From Hysterangium stoloniferum (Eukaryota > Basidiomycota > Agaricomycetes > Hysterangiales > Hysterangiaceae), in the NCBI GenBank assembly GCA_015178975.1, contig WHVD01000003.1, positions 992,001-1,056,000 of the forward strand: a stretch of DNA of 64,000 nucleotides. The letters are read 5' to 3'. This document shows positions 34,881-46,873 of the stretch, piece after piece (within the stretch, counting starts at the first letter, position 1; each line of letters begins with the position of its first letter). The notes under the pieces are model-generated. The model made no database searches. It was not told where the DNA came from and worked only from the letters and a program-made list of their open reading frames with translations. Both the position numbers and the translations under genes were made by a program.

Positions 34881-36188
34881 GGGGGATAGAGAGTAATGAG
34901 GGATAAACATACATAAAACAGTAATTGCTGACATCCACAGCTTGGATGTGCATGCATCTATGGAAAATTCAACAGTAAGGGTTTAAACTGGGAAAATTAA
35001 ATTGGAAAGGGTTCAAATGTAAGAGAGGAAATGACCACAGCAGAGTATACAGATTGTGTAATGATATGGGACCCCAGTAATTTGGAGAATGGGGTGTGGA
35101 GGGTTGTATTGTGAGAAAAAAATTCTGAGATGATGACTGACACATAGTGTGACCAAGCAATGTGTGACCAAACAATGGTGACAAAAACAGAGTTATAGTT
35201 TCTGATCCGATCGCATCAGGTGTGAATCACACAAGGTTGCAGGCTCCACTGTAAAACCCCAGCAGCTTTTAATTGTCAATGACAGTGAAAGACCTCTGGA
35301 TGTATGCATATATTCAGTGATTTCTTCCAGTATAGTTCTACTAAAGGTACTGTAAGTGGTAGCTTATATCGGTATGTTCTAATATATTTATTTTCTATAT
35401 TAACATTCTTTGTTCTAAAGCCCATATGGAAATAACTATGGTAAAGTCTTGATTCGGTGAGATTTATCATTATGTATTATTGACAGCATTACCATCTGAT
35501 AAGCCATAGATGTGAATATGGACAAAAATGCTACAATGACATATTCTTTTGAATGTTCAAGAATATAATTTGATTTATTCAGAAGCACTATTCCCACAGT
35601 ATTGGCAGTTCCAAACTATGGGTGATCCTAATGGCATGGATACCAGCATTCATATCCTGCCTTTTCAGCCTAACTTCTAAGTCAATTTCTACCTGTGCTT
35701 ACCTCTGCCAAAATATAATGCTCCATTGGTAATGCAATTTATGTAAAATGCCAGAAGGGCATTCATTTCCCTGTACATATTCTTTTGCCTGTACCTGGTG
35801 CCTTATGCTTCATTCACTTGCCTTGTGTTAATCCTTCAAACTGGTCGGCACAGTAATCCAATAATATGAAAAAAAGAATATGTCAACAATTTCTTGGGTA
35901 CACTTAGAATCTAGCATCTAGGATTGGTTTGTTGGTCGGGCTATTGGGTTGTTAGTTTTGTTCCTTCATTGCTCTTTTTGTTGGAGTTGGTGAGAGGAAT
36001 CTTATAACCGACTATTGAATTTCCGAGTACTGTATCCCACATTCCAATACTTCCCCAATCTGTTACTTGACATTGCACTATCTCTCTTTTGAGCTTGCTT
36101 TTAAAAAACCACAATAAGAATGAATCGTGATCTTTACCTTTCACTTCCCACATGAGCCTACACCCTTGAGGAATTTATCCTCCATGCA
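34881..36188. other. no gene recognised
   Basis: A 1.3-kb stretch between the start of the minus-strand helicase pseudogene and the plus-strand unknown gene. Frames are short on both strands. It may carry 5' exons of the unknown gene, but none can be supported. Confidence 0.4.
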
Positions 36189-39100
36189 ATGGACTATGAA
36201 AATAAGGGAGATGTTGATTTTATCAAGTTCATTCTAACTGGAGAAGACACTATGAGTGGGTGGCTTGCAGTGGTGGATCTCATATGCAACTCCCTAACTC
36301 TGGATCACAGCATCATTGCAAATTGTGACTACAACTCTCTGATTGGAATTACCCAAAACATTATCATTCAGTCGTCCATAATTGTCTATCCAGTCAGTAA
36401 TCCCATGGAGTCACTGTTGACAAGCATTCACCTTAAGTATCTGATACAGGATGGCAATGTAAGTGGTATTTGATTTGTTAACCACCCTAACTAACTATTC
36501 TCCACAGATGACAAGATCTATCAATTATCAGAAAATCCCTAATCTCCATTTCAGTTCATGGGGAACATGACACATGATCCATATCTTCTTCTCCCATCTT
36601 GCAACTCCTGGCCATCAAAGTCCAAAGATGACAAAGGAAGAGAAGGTCATCTTTTATGAAAAAGGTCTTCACCTTGCTATACAACATTCTCTTCCTCAAC
36701 ATGCTTCTGACTGGCCTAGCACTTATGACACTGAAATGTTTCATGCATGCAAGCATTCTGGATATTTGACCTACCAAACGAAAATGCTCCCCCAATACAT
36801 AATCAGCATGATCGGTGACACGATTCATAAACAACTCGAGTTGAATGAAATCAAATGGGGACATGATGTCTTCTTTATCCACACTGTGTGGGGCATCAAG
36901 CATAGCATGCAACATTCTCTAGATTCTGTATCTGCAGAAATGGCTCTAGAAGAGTCCTTGATAGAAGCCAAGCTCCCACCTTATATATTGGATGAAGGTA
37001 CACACCATGGAAAAACAATAATGATGAAAGAAGTCATGGGCATGACACAACCTCCAAGATTCATTGAAGGACTATTGGGTACCTACAACATGACTGGTGA
37101 AATGTGTGAGGTATCAGCATTATCTCATAATGTTCTCTTAATTTTCTTTGAATTACTTAATATTTTCTCGAATTTTTATTGTATTTTTACTATGTTTATT
37201 GTGAAAAATAGGCCTTATTCCTTTTAACTTTGCATAAATAATAGCATATATGGACTCATATTATGCTATTATTACTTAATTAAATTATTATAATTTTTAA
37301 CTAATTCTTTATATTTTATTTACTTAGTTATTACTGCCCGGCACATTGCCTTGCTTGTATGTGTGCATTTGGGTGTCACATGACACATTACCTAATCCGG
37401 CTCATACAGTCACACTAGTCGTGTGACTTATTAGATAAGCCTCTGGTGTCAGGGTGTCACACAGGTCACGGATGTGACTACCCGAGTCATTAATTGATTC
37501 AGCCGACTCATCGTTTGCTTCTGTCCTGGGACCGTGGCCTTGAACCTTCATGTTCAAGCAAGAGGTTAGAACCCTTGTCTCAGAGAGGGGAATCATGTGA
37601 TAAATAAAGGGTAAATAATAAGTAGAATATGAGGTCATTATGATCTTACTAGTGACCTCATAAACTAAATAATTAGCTAATCATTTAGTTATCAAAATGT
37701 ATAAAAGGAGGGCCAAGTTTCCAATAAAATCATCTATCACACACATATTTTACAGTACAGCACAGAAGCTTACCTCATCATCCTAATAGCCTTAGTCTGA
37801 TACACTCACTGCAAGCACCTACACTTGCAGCATCTTGAATCTTTGTCAGCAACTCTTGAACTTAGCTAATCGTCTAAGTTCCCCCAGCCTCACAGCTACC
37901 CTTTAGGCTTATTAATTAGATAATAAACCTAAAAAGTATCTAAGTATCCTTACTGAAATTCCCTGCCATTACTAGATTATTCAAGGCCCAGCCCTAAGTT
38001 TATTGAATTAATCAAGTACAAGCACTCAGATAATCCAATACAAATTATTTTCTCTATTAATAAATTATTTAACACCTTGTTAAATAACTATTAATAGTTT
38101 CAAATAAGCATACAAGAATCCAAAGCTTTATATCAAGTCTCTGCTAAGTTACTGCACATATACTCAGCTTCTAGCCCCTATTCTCAAGGAATAGTTCTTT
38201 TATTTGCTAAAAGAGTCATACACAGTTCTTTTGAACCTTTCAATAATCAAAATAAGCATTGATTTGAGTTGTTTAAGCTTAATAGTGCAGCTCATTAATC
38301 TATCAGTATTTAAATTACTAGACCTTTGCTTGTTTTATTGTTGAAGCTCTGTGACACTATAGCATATATTGAGCTGTCTAAGAGAATCCCCTGAATACAT
38401 TATAATTGGGGACATGTTACTGTAAACAGTCGCTTTTATGACTTCCTCGATCCCAAGATAATCAACCGCCTCTGGCTCACGCATCTAGAAGGCATAAAGG
38501 AGGTTTGTGTAGCAGCTAATGGTCGTATGTTATAGGAGATATCAAAAGCTGCAACATCTCCTTGAAACATTTATTAGAAATTCGTATGATTGCCCCCACA
38601 TTTGGGCCTATATCATCCCTCGTCCATAATCCACTTCATATTTCTGGAGTTAAAGAGGATATTTTACAGAAATACAAAGCCTTTCAACAAAGGGGATTAA
38701 AATTAGTAGCCTGGATTGAGGAGGCGAAGAACCATTCTCAAGACTTCGAAAATGTCGAGAGTTGGAATTGGCCCAAGGATCCACAACCACCATTACCTTA
38801 TGTCTTACACCCTTACTGGGAGTTGAATCGACAAGAGTGTCCTGAAACATGGACTTTTGAAGATATTTGGGGAATGCATAAACCGGTCATAACCCAACAA
38901 CCTCTTGGTATGTTCTCTTATCTTTGACTTATACGCACATTTTTCCTTATATATGCGCAATAGAACATCTTGATATAATGAACAAAGCTCTCAAAAGGTT
39001 GTATAAAGATGCAAAAGAAGATATATCATTGTGTTTGAAGTTCCAAACAATCTTTCTTATTATTATTTAAAGTTGGGAACTTCAAAACTGAAGATATGAG

Positions 39101-39264
39101 ATCCAAATCGACTTCTCAATTTTTGATCGACTACAAAAAGAAGAATCAAACTGACTCTAGTTCAGGATCAGAAAATCTCCCCATCCTTATTGATATCTCA
39201 GACAATTCTGAGAACTATGAGATGCAAGAAGATTCTAATGACAGTATTTTTGAAAACGACATCT
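36189..39264 (+). pseudogene. unrecognised multi-exon gene split by a family F LTR
   Basis: Coding pieces: 36189-36455 (YENKGDVDFIKFILTGED...), a GT-AG intron (36456-36508, GTAAGT...CCACAG), 36509-37104 (long frame with FFSHLATPGHQ and MIGDTIHKQLEL), then after the LTR 38405-38530 and 38559-38908 (HLLEIRMIAPTFGPISSLVH, WNWPKDPQPPLPYVLHPYWE). A likely intron and a last exon (MRSKSTSQFLIDYKKK...) end with a stop at 39264. Removing the LTR reads continuously across (MTGE-IGDM). A stop and a frame change occur near 38530. The final exon is acidic and Ser-rich. I know no domain in it. The two long coding blocks suggest it was a real protein of more than 500 aa, possibly from a mobile or multicopy gene family. 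Confidence 0.45.
37105..38404 (+). mobile_element. solo LTR, family F (copy 1)
   Basis: About 1300 bp, starts TGTGAGGTATCAGC and ends CTGAATACATTATA; the usual final CA has become TA. It matches 54521-55842 throughout. It has one unit of the GTCAC...GTGAC array (about 37460), a TATAAAAGGAGG box (about 37700) and the hairpin at 37809-37830. No matching TSD is seen. Confidence 0.85.
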
Positions 39265-39287
39265 GAATCAAAAAAGAGAGGGGATTT

Positions 39288-40980
39288 TGTTATGTATTTC
39301 TAAGCCTTTTCCATTTTTTAAACAATTTCCTCTAACAAATTGCAAAAAAGAATATTTAAATATAATTATATCACGACGATAAAATTGTACAATATTTCCT
39401 TGATTTATCTTGAATTTATGCAATTTATTTTGTATTTTTATCTTATAAATGGAGCAAGTTATCGAATTTCTACCTTTTATTCTTTTTTGATTAATATGCC
39501 AGTGACTTAGCACTTATTCACAATGCGTGAGAGATCACATGATATTCACATGACATTTTAAACTCTGACAATGACAAAATGCAATGTGAAATAATCACAC
39601 ATTATCAAGGTGAAATATATATTATATATTATTATAATAAAATATTATTATATTTATAATTAACTAAAAATAAAAATTATAATTATATAATTATATAAAA
39701 ATCGGCCACCTGGTGTTTATTACATGGCGCACAGGAAAATTGTCACAATGAGTGACAGCCATCACAACAGGTGACAGTTGTCACAGAGGCGTGTGACAGT
39801 CACAAGATGTGAAGGGTGTCATACACACACAGGTGCGAGAGCATTATGTCATCATATATGTATGCTACTACAGCAAAAACCGGAAACTCCCTGGTATATT
39901 CCAGTGGCTTCCAATGGAACAGTAGTTAGAACCTTCCACAATGCTCTAGAAAATTCTAGAAAATTCTAAATGACATCATTCAATCTTCTAGAATCTTCTA
40001 AATGTCTCAGACTAAAATGTATATAAGGAGCTCAGCTCCAGCCTTGAATATCATATCATCTTTACTATATTTTATCAGCCATATCAGTGTGCCACTGCAG
40101 CAAGCAGTTTATTCCACCCCTAGTTGGGCTGTTGGACAAATAAATACAAATACTTAGTCACCTCTAGTTGAGCTGCTGACCTAAGTTAACTCAGGATCCC
40201 TTTGTCACCTTTTGTTGAGCTTCTGATAATAGTCCTACCCCCTGGTCACTCTTCTGACCAATCAGGATTCCCTGCCACCTCTTGTTGAGCTTCTGGTATT
40301 AATCCTTTATACTATAGTCAACTCTTAATTGAGTACTGATTATTAGTTTTCCTTACATTGTTATTTGTAGTCTAAGACTTCAGTCACCTCTAGTTGAGTA
40401 ATTTGACTGTTTATTACATTGCAAATAATCCCTTTTCCATTGTTCATTCATTGTGAATCAGTAAAGCATATTCACATAAATAAATACTGAGAATATCCTT
40501 GCAAGATCCTTAAGACTACATTAAGATCCTGATAAGTTAGTATCACAGTAGACCCTGTAGGTTAGTGCAAATAAAGCATATATTAGCCAAATAGTGTTTT
40601 ATTCTATATCTAATCTTTTGACCTGTTTATAAATATTTTTACTGTTTGATAAATAGTATAATATATATATAAACTAGCTAGAATCAAAGTTGAATCTAGA
40701 TTCTGAATCAGTGAATTGTTATTCATATTTTAAGCATATATTTTCACAGAAAAAGAACAAGCTTGCACAAGCAGCTCTCAAAACCTTCTTTGCGAAGTAG
40801 GGTGCATATATTCAAGTAAACTCTTGACTTCAGGGGTTCTAAGTCTATTCAGGCTGCCACTGATTAATATCAAATACTTAAATTATTTTACCTTGCAGTG
40901 AATTAAGTATTTGCACATTTTGATAGAGCATTGGACTCCTTTTTCAGAAAATAGTATTAAAGTAAGGCTAATACATCACA
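39288..40980 (+). mobile_element. 5' LTR of gypsy element H, left border tentative
   Basis: The right border is firm: GGCTAATACATCACA is followed by a primer-binding-type sequence. The left border is placed at TGTTATGTATTTC because a related start (TGTTAGGTATTTAG) opens the similar repeat at 51175. That gives 1693 bp, longer than the related families E and F. It contains a TATA-like GTATATAAGGAGC (about 40018) and clusters of short repeats (CACCTCTTGTTGAGCTTCTG type) near 40080-40400. Confidence 0.55.
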
Positions 40981-40983
40981 AAT

Positions 40984-40998
40984 TGGTGGACGCTCTGG
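40984..40998 (+). other. primer-binding site of element H
   Basis: TGGTGGACGCTCTGG begins three bases after the LTR end. A TGG start pairs with the CCA end of a tRNA, as expected for minus-strand priming. I cannot assign the tRNA without a tRNA set of the species. Confidence 0.6.
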
Positions 40999-41281
40999 GA
41001 AATACTGTGTTTAATTAACAGTTTAGCTCCTTAAGTAGTTTACCCATTGTCAAGGACATTGTTATCTGTTTCATAATACCAACTGTTGGGACTGATTCTC
41101 TAGCTGAGACAGTCTTTAGTTCTCCAGGAAATAACCAGGTAGTCACTCCTGTGATTCTGGGATTAGGCTATTGCAGCTGACAACTGAGTGTTAAATAAAT
41201 TAGCTTTTAGTTTACATAGTTTACAATAGTTACATTTTAAAACAAACAAAAAATTTACTTACCTTCAACTCCTATTCACCA

Positions 41282-44200
41282 ATGTTATCTACACCAACTC
41301 TTAAAGCAGAAATGGCTCAAGAACTATCTCCATTAACAGATCTCAGTTCTGAAAGAGATGATAAATTCTCAAATGTCACCATACCTGCTTCACCTATTCA
41401 ACACTTCAGCTTTGAACCTGTGAAGAAAGTTGCTGACAGAGAGGATATAGATAAAAACAAAACTTACTTATATCCTGGACTGTTAGATTGAGAAGAACCT
41501 ATGATGGAAATGCAAGAATGATGTGTCGCCAAGAAGTTATGTTAGCATTAGCTATGAGCCAAATTCCAAATGAAAAAAGATTGGAGACAGGATATTTGCC
41601 TCATTGGGCTGAAAAGTTTTTCCAGCCACTATTAAATGCTCTAGAAGACTTGCTAGTTGGAACACCAACTACTAGTGAATCTAGTGACTTAATTGGTTAT
41701 TACCTAGATCCAATCAAGTTTGAAAATTTCACTCACATGTTAGAAAGGCATTGACTAGAGCAATACCTGTTCTAAATAAATGTGAAGTCTCAGTTCCTTC
41801 TATGCCTACTTGGGGAACCAATAACAACCCACTGGTAGCTTGGAATGCTAATGATTTTGAGATGTTAGCTATTTTGTATAGAGAAGAAGTGGAAAATATG
41901 TTAGCATATTTCTATGATCATAAGGCATTGATGCCATTAGATAAGAAAGAAAAAGAAAAAGAATTGAAGTCACCTTCAAGAGGCCCAAGCACTACAATTG
42001 AGTTTGAGGGGATTAAAACTTCAACACCTGCTCATCCTAGTGAAATTAGGACAAGCCAACCAAAAGAAGAAACAATAAAGCCACCTCATGAGGAGCACAG
42101 CTTTGAGTCTGTAAGAAGAAGACAGTCAGAAGTGATGTTTGAGCCAAGAATTACTTCTAAAAAATCACCTTATCAAGAACATCCAATACATCTGACTGAG
42201 TCACACTGATTATCTGATATCTTTGAAGATAATAAGCAGTACTTAAGTAAAAAATCAAGAGCCTATAACTTACCAAAGCCAAGTTCAATTCCCAAATACA
42301 CTAAAGCTAGTTTTCCACCTGATGAGCCATCATCTGACAGTGATTATGGTCCACCACATTCACCTAGTCCTCACCCAAAGCATGGGCCAGCCTTGAGACA
42401 TCATCAGAGGGGATTACCTAGTGAGAAGAGTCAGAAAATCATATCAAGAAGTCCTCCCCCACCTAGAGATCCAGGAAGTAGTGATAGCTCTTCTGATTAT
42501 AAGGCTAATATGGCTAAATATAATAGGAGACTGTCAGAATTATCTAGGGCTAAAAAAGAAGATAAAGGAGCTCACTTTGATCTTAAGTTGAAGCCTGATG
42601 TTGTACCCAAATGGGATGGTGATCCTGACACTCTTGCCAAATGGGTTTTGAAGATAAACAACTTACATATCAGAGCGTAGTACAAGCATATATAACTAGC
42701 TAGGAGAAGTTGTACCCACTAGATTTGAGAAGAATGCAGACTTATGGTTCTGGTCTTTACCAAGTAGTTATAGAAGAGAAGCAATGCAGAATTGGGGTAC
42801 ACTTTGAGATGTAATATGCACATACTATATGAACCGAGCATGGCTTGATAGACAAAAGAGCCGAGCGAACAGAGCACACTACAGAGAAGCTGGATATAAT
42901 ACAGAATCACCAAGCAATTACTATATCAGAAAATCTGAATTACTTAGCCTAGTGTATAGCATGAGTTATTCAGAAGTTATGATGGAAGTCATGAATGGAG
43001 CACCTAAATTCTGGACAACTATCTTAGATGTACACCATTGCAAGGACTTAGTAGAATTTGCAGCAGCAATAAAATATCATGAAGAAGCATTGGAGCATAC
43101 TCCATTCCCAAGTCATGATAATTACTAGATAGAAGAGTAAGGCAGCTTGAACAAATGATGCATGATGCACCAAGGACTGCTAGATCTAATCTACCAGGTC
43201 CTGATCAAGGTTCAAGCAGGAGGAATTTCTTCCGGTCTGCCAGAACTAACCTTATTGGTGCTTCAACTACTATAGGCAAGCCTCAATTCCCTAGGGATGA
43301 TAGAACAATTTCCAAAGGTTCTACTCCTGAAAGCAAAGGAGCTAGGCCATGCAGACATTGTGGCAGTCCTAAGCATTGGGATGATGAGTGCAAGTATTCT
43401 AGAAAGGGTTCTAGAAATGTTAAAGCAAATTTGATTGTCTAGGATGAAGAGTACATTAAAGCCATGGAAGAATATGAAGAAGCCTATCTAAATGCTAGTT
43501 CAGAAGATGAAAATTCCCCCCCAAAATGATTCTAGTAAAGACTTAATAAATTTAGAATCATCAGATAGTTCAAAGAAGGAAGAAAAGCCAGATTTTCATA
43601 AGGCCCTTCAGGTGAATGCTGTAATGGATTTGGAGTGTGGCTCAGATACTTTGAAAATGAAGCCATAGTCTTCTCTGAGGGGATCCCTAGATTCTAGTGA
43701 ATCACTGAGCAAGTTAGAAGCCAGACATAACTTTGAAAAACAAGACATACTCAGAAATTTAGAAATGGCATGTTCAAGACCAAATCTTATGTTTCTCAAC
43801 TTATTTCTGAGACTAAAAACAACATTTTATCATTAAAAAGGTTAATGTCATGCCCACCCGGATATGCCTTTCTTGGTGTGCAGGCTATGGCTACTAAGGC
43901 ATGGCTTAATAATTATGGACAAAATCAAATCAGAATCATAATAGACTCTGGAGCAGATATTCTTTGATATCTCAAACAGCATTAAATAAAATAAATAATC
44001 CACCTAAAATAAATACTGGACAAAAGGTCAATTTAATTCAAGTAACAGGGTTTTCTACCATATCAGGATTTGTATCCATACCAATATATTTTGATATGAA
44101 TGAAGGACCTGTAGAATTAAAGGTTGAAGCTTATGTAGTTAAAGGAATGACTACTCCATTTATTTTGGGAAATGATTTTGCTGATCAGTATGCTTTGTCT

Positions 44201-44748
44201 ATTATAAGAAATAAGGAGGGAGCCAAGTTGATATTTGGTTCCTGTGATAGGAAATTAGAAGTTGAAAATTCAATCAGGTCAAGGATTTCAAGACCAATGT
44301 TAAAGTATGAAAGAACATATTATATATGTCAAAAGTCCAAAGTTAAGGGAAATGTCCCTGTAGGACCTTTACAGTCCATTCCAATCTCAACCTGGACATT
44401 TAAAATAATAACTATGGACTTCACTCCAAAATTGCCAGAAAGCCAGGGTTATAAAAACATATTAGTAACTGTTGATAGCTTAACTAAATATGCAATTATC
44501 ATACCCAGTAGAATTACTGACATTAAGGAGTACATTGGCAATTTATTGTTCAAACATATGATAACACACTATAACTTCCTAAGACTATACATATCAAAAT
44601 GGTATAGGAAATGGACCGGAATATTTTGGAGATCAATCTGTGCTCGGTTAGGAATAAAGAAAGCACTTACAATGGCCTATTACCCACAAATAGATAGCCG
44701 AATAGAGATAATCAATTGAATTCTTACAAGGGCACTTAAAGCTTATAT
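41282..44748 (+). pseudogene. gypsy element H: gag and PR-IN fusion lacking RT
   Basis: Gag pieces begin at 41282 (MLSTPTLKAEMAQ). A capsid-like region is seen at 42590-43128 (VPKWDGDPDTLAKWVLKINN, RQKSRANRAHYREAGYNTES) and a zinc knuckle at about 43348-43390 ([14 protein letters not shown]). Protease follows with IIIDSGADI (about 43940). One open frame, 43964-44719, runs from the protease C-terminal half (ILGNDFADQYALS) straight into integrase (YYICQKSKVKGN, TMDFTPKLP, NILVTVDSLTKYAIIIPS, YYPQIDSRIE). RT and RNase H, normally between these, are absent. Several stops and frameshifts lie in gag. Confidence 0.85.
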
Positions 44749-44897
44749 AGGGTCAAAAAGAAACTATTGGATTATTATTCTAAATAGTTTTTCATTTGTA
44801 TTCTATACTAGCTTTAAGTGCCCTTGTAAGAATTCAATTGATTATCTCTATTCGGCTGTCTGTTTGTGAGTAATAGGCCATTGTAAGTGCTTTCTTT
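44653..44897. repeat. 90-bp inverted duplication of integrase sequence
   Basis: The segment 44653-44743 is repeated as its reverse complement at 44808-44897 with about 65 bp between. Only a few differences are seen, and some are C-to-T or G-to-A. The second arm is directly followed by TAAGGCTAATACATCACA (44897-44914), identical to the last 18 bases of the LTR at 40963-40980. Confidence 0.85.
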
Positions 44898-44914
44898 AAG
44901 GCTAATACATCACA

Positions 44915-46198
44915 GCCACCACTTGAGTCCATTTAGACCATTCCTCTTTCGAAGAAGCGCAGTATGCTCTGAGCATTTGCTCAATGATAGCATTGGCATT
45001 CTCCGTTTGACTGTCAGTTTGAGGATGATGGGACAAGGATACTGTGAGGGTGCTTCTGTATACCTTGCTTGCAGATCTCTCTCCAGAACCTACAGGTCCA
45101 TCTCTTGTCTTGATCACAGATTATCCTTGAGGGTAGGCCAAAAGGAGCAGCTACTTTATTCACAAAGATTCATGTGAATCCTTCTGCAGATAGATCTGAG
45201 GTCATGGGCTCACAAATTAAAAAACGTGTGAGTTTATCCACAGCGACAAAGATGGCTGAGTAAGCACCCCCTGCAGAAGGTGGCAATCCGGTAATCAGGT
45301 CCATTGACAACCTCAAATGGCCTTAAGGGTACATCTGTGGGTCGAAGAGCTCCTTGTCAAGTGGAATGATCAACCTTAGTTTTCTGGCATATGTCACAGC
45401 TGTGAGCATACACCATGCAGTCCTGCAACATCCTTGGCCAGAAAAACCAGTCCTTCATCAGCTGAAAAAGTCTATGATCACCTGCATGAGCTCCTTTGAA
45501 GGGGTTGTCATGTATCAATTTGAGTATGGTTGATGTCATGCTGCTAGATATGCAGATTTTACTTTTCCAGTCCAAATCTTGAAAGAACAATAGCTTATTC
45601 TTGCTGATGAAATAGTGCGAAGGGGTAGCTACCATATTTGGGGAAATGGGATTGGCAGCGTAATGATTTCTGAAAGTGGGATCTTTCTGATATCCATGTG
45701 AAGTTCCTTAGCATAATTCTCATCGATTTCAATATGCAATTGGGGGTTCGAGAGAGTAAAGTTTGCCTCATTGATTTCATCATTTCTGGGGAGGTTGTGC
45801 AAATCCCATTTCATTTGGGGGACCTCTTCCATCATTCCAATTGGTTCAACTAACTCATGATGAGTGAGAAAGATGGCCTTTTCCACTGGTTTGTTCTCCC
45901 ATAATGTCTCGTTGTCATTCTGGTTGTAAGAATCCACTATAATTGGTAAGAGGTCATCTCTTGTGGGACTAGCGCAGTCAAATACTCGAGAGAGTCTAGA
46001 CAGTGAGTTAACATTGCTGTGTATCCATCCTGCTCGATGTAGGATTTCCAGACTGGGGTATGCAGCATATACTGTCCCCCATGTGGCCAGTCAACAATTG
46101 GTATTCTCGTAAGATTTGGCCCATTGTAATGCCACATGGTCAGTGATCAGAAGGATATGTTCTCCCTCAATAAAGGGCTGGAAATGGACTAGTCCTTT
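44915..46198 (-). pseudogene. gypsy element I: RNase H end and integrase
   Basis: Read on the minus strand from 46198. RNase H tail has EGEHILLITDHVALQWAK and HRAGWIHSNVNSLSRL. A linker follows, then the integrase zinc domain (HDNPFKGAHAGDH, then CDICQKTK) at about 45370-45510. The core lies at 44902-45360 with SHHPQTDSQTEN near 45015. It belongs to a different gypsy lineage from family A (no CGA-rich codons) and is cut at both ends: by repeat J at 46199 and by the element H remnant at 44914. Some frames are broken. Confidence 0.8.
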
Positions 46199-46873
46199 GG
46201 AAGGTGTTTATTATTACTATAATATCAAATATTTATTAATAAAAGCCTTATTTTTACAAAACTCCAGCTTTAAATAGTGACATATCCTCTGAGAGTATTA
46301 TTTCGTTAACCACCAATCATAAGAAACAATTCTTCATATTACATCCTAAATAATTCAGAGTCAATTAATAGAACCTATTGTATATGGTTTTCCGGGTTAT
46401 GTAAATACTTGCTAATACTTTTGTTGTTAATTTGTTTTTTAAAAACTAAACTGTAGTTATTTCCTAGTAAAATATGTGAGATGTCATTGGAAATTTTTCA
46501 TCCTATGGCCTTCTTTATTAAGTGAAACCACCTATATATTCTAGGTATGTTGAATCAAGTAGAAATCTGTTTAGATTGACAGATCCATTCCAAAGTAATA
46601 CATATGTATTTAGAGGTGCCAATGATATACATATGCATGGAATGGACTATCTAAAAGTATCTATTTTTTAAAAGCATTAGTGTTTCAAATTACTAATTTT
46701 TTTTATTGTCTACTCATGTCCAGAAAGATTCTTTAGTTTGTAATGTACAAGAGAGTTTAAAACTTTTTGAAAGTTTTAAAAACCAAATTATATTTGAATC
46801 ACATCCCAGATGTTTAAATGACTTTTAGAGTATATTAGAATTTGATATACTTAATAATTTTCAGATATCCTCC
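46199..46873. repeat. repeat J, copy 1
   Basis: The sequence is 675 bp, AT-rich and non-coding, and more than 85 percent alike by eye to 49715-50387 in direct orientation. Its ends are imperfect inverted repeats (GGAAGG-TGTTTATTA at the left, AGATATCCTCC at the right). The two copies flank gypsy K, so they could be its LTRs. However, their ends fit a TIR element as well and no TSD is certain. Confidence 0.75.

Noticed and set aside
37105-38404. TSD for family F copy 1
   Set aside because: Flanks AAATG and ATTGG do not match and the LTR end itself is mutated. I keep the LTR call but not the TSD.
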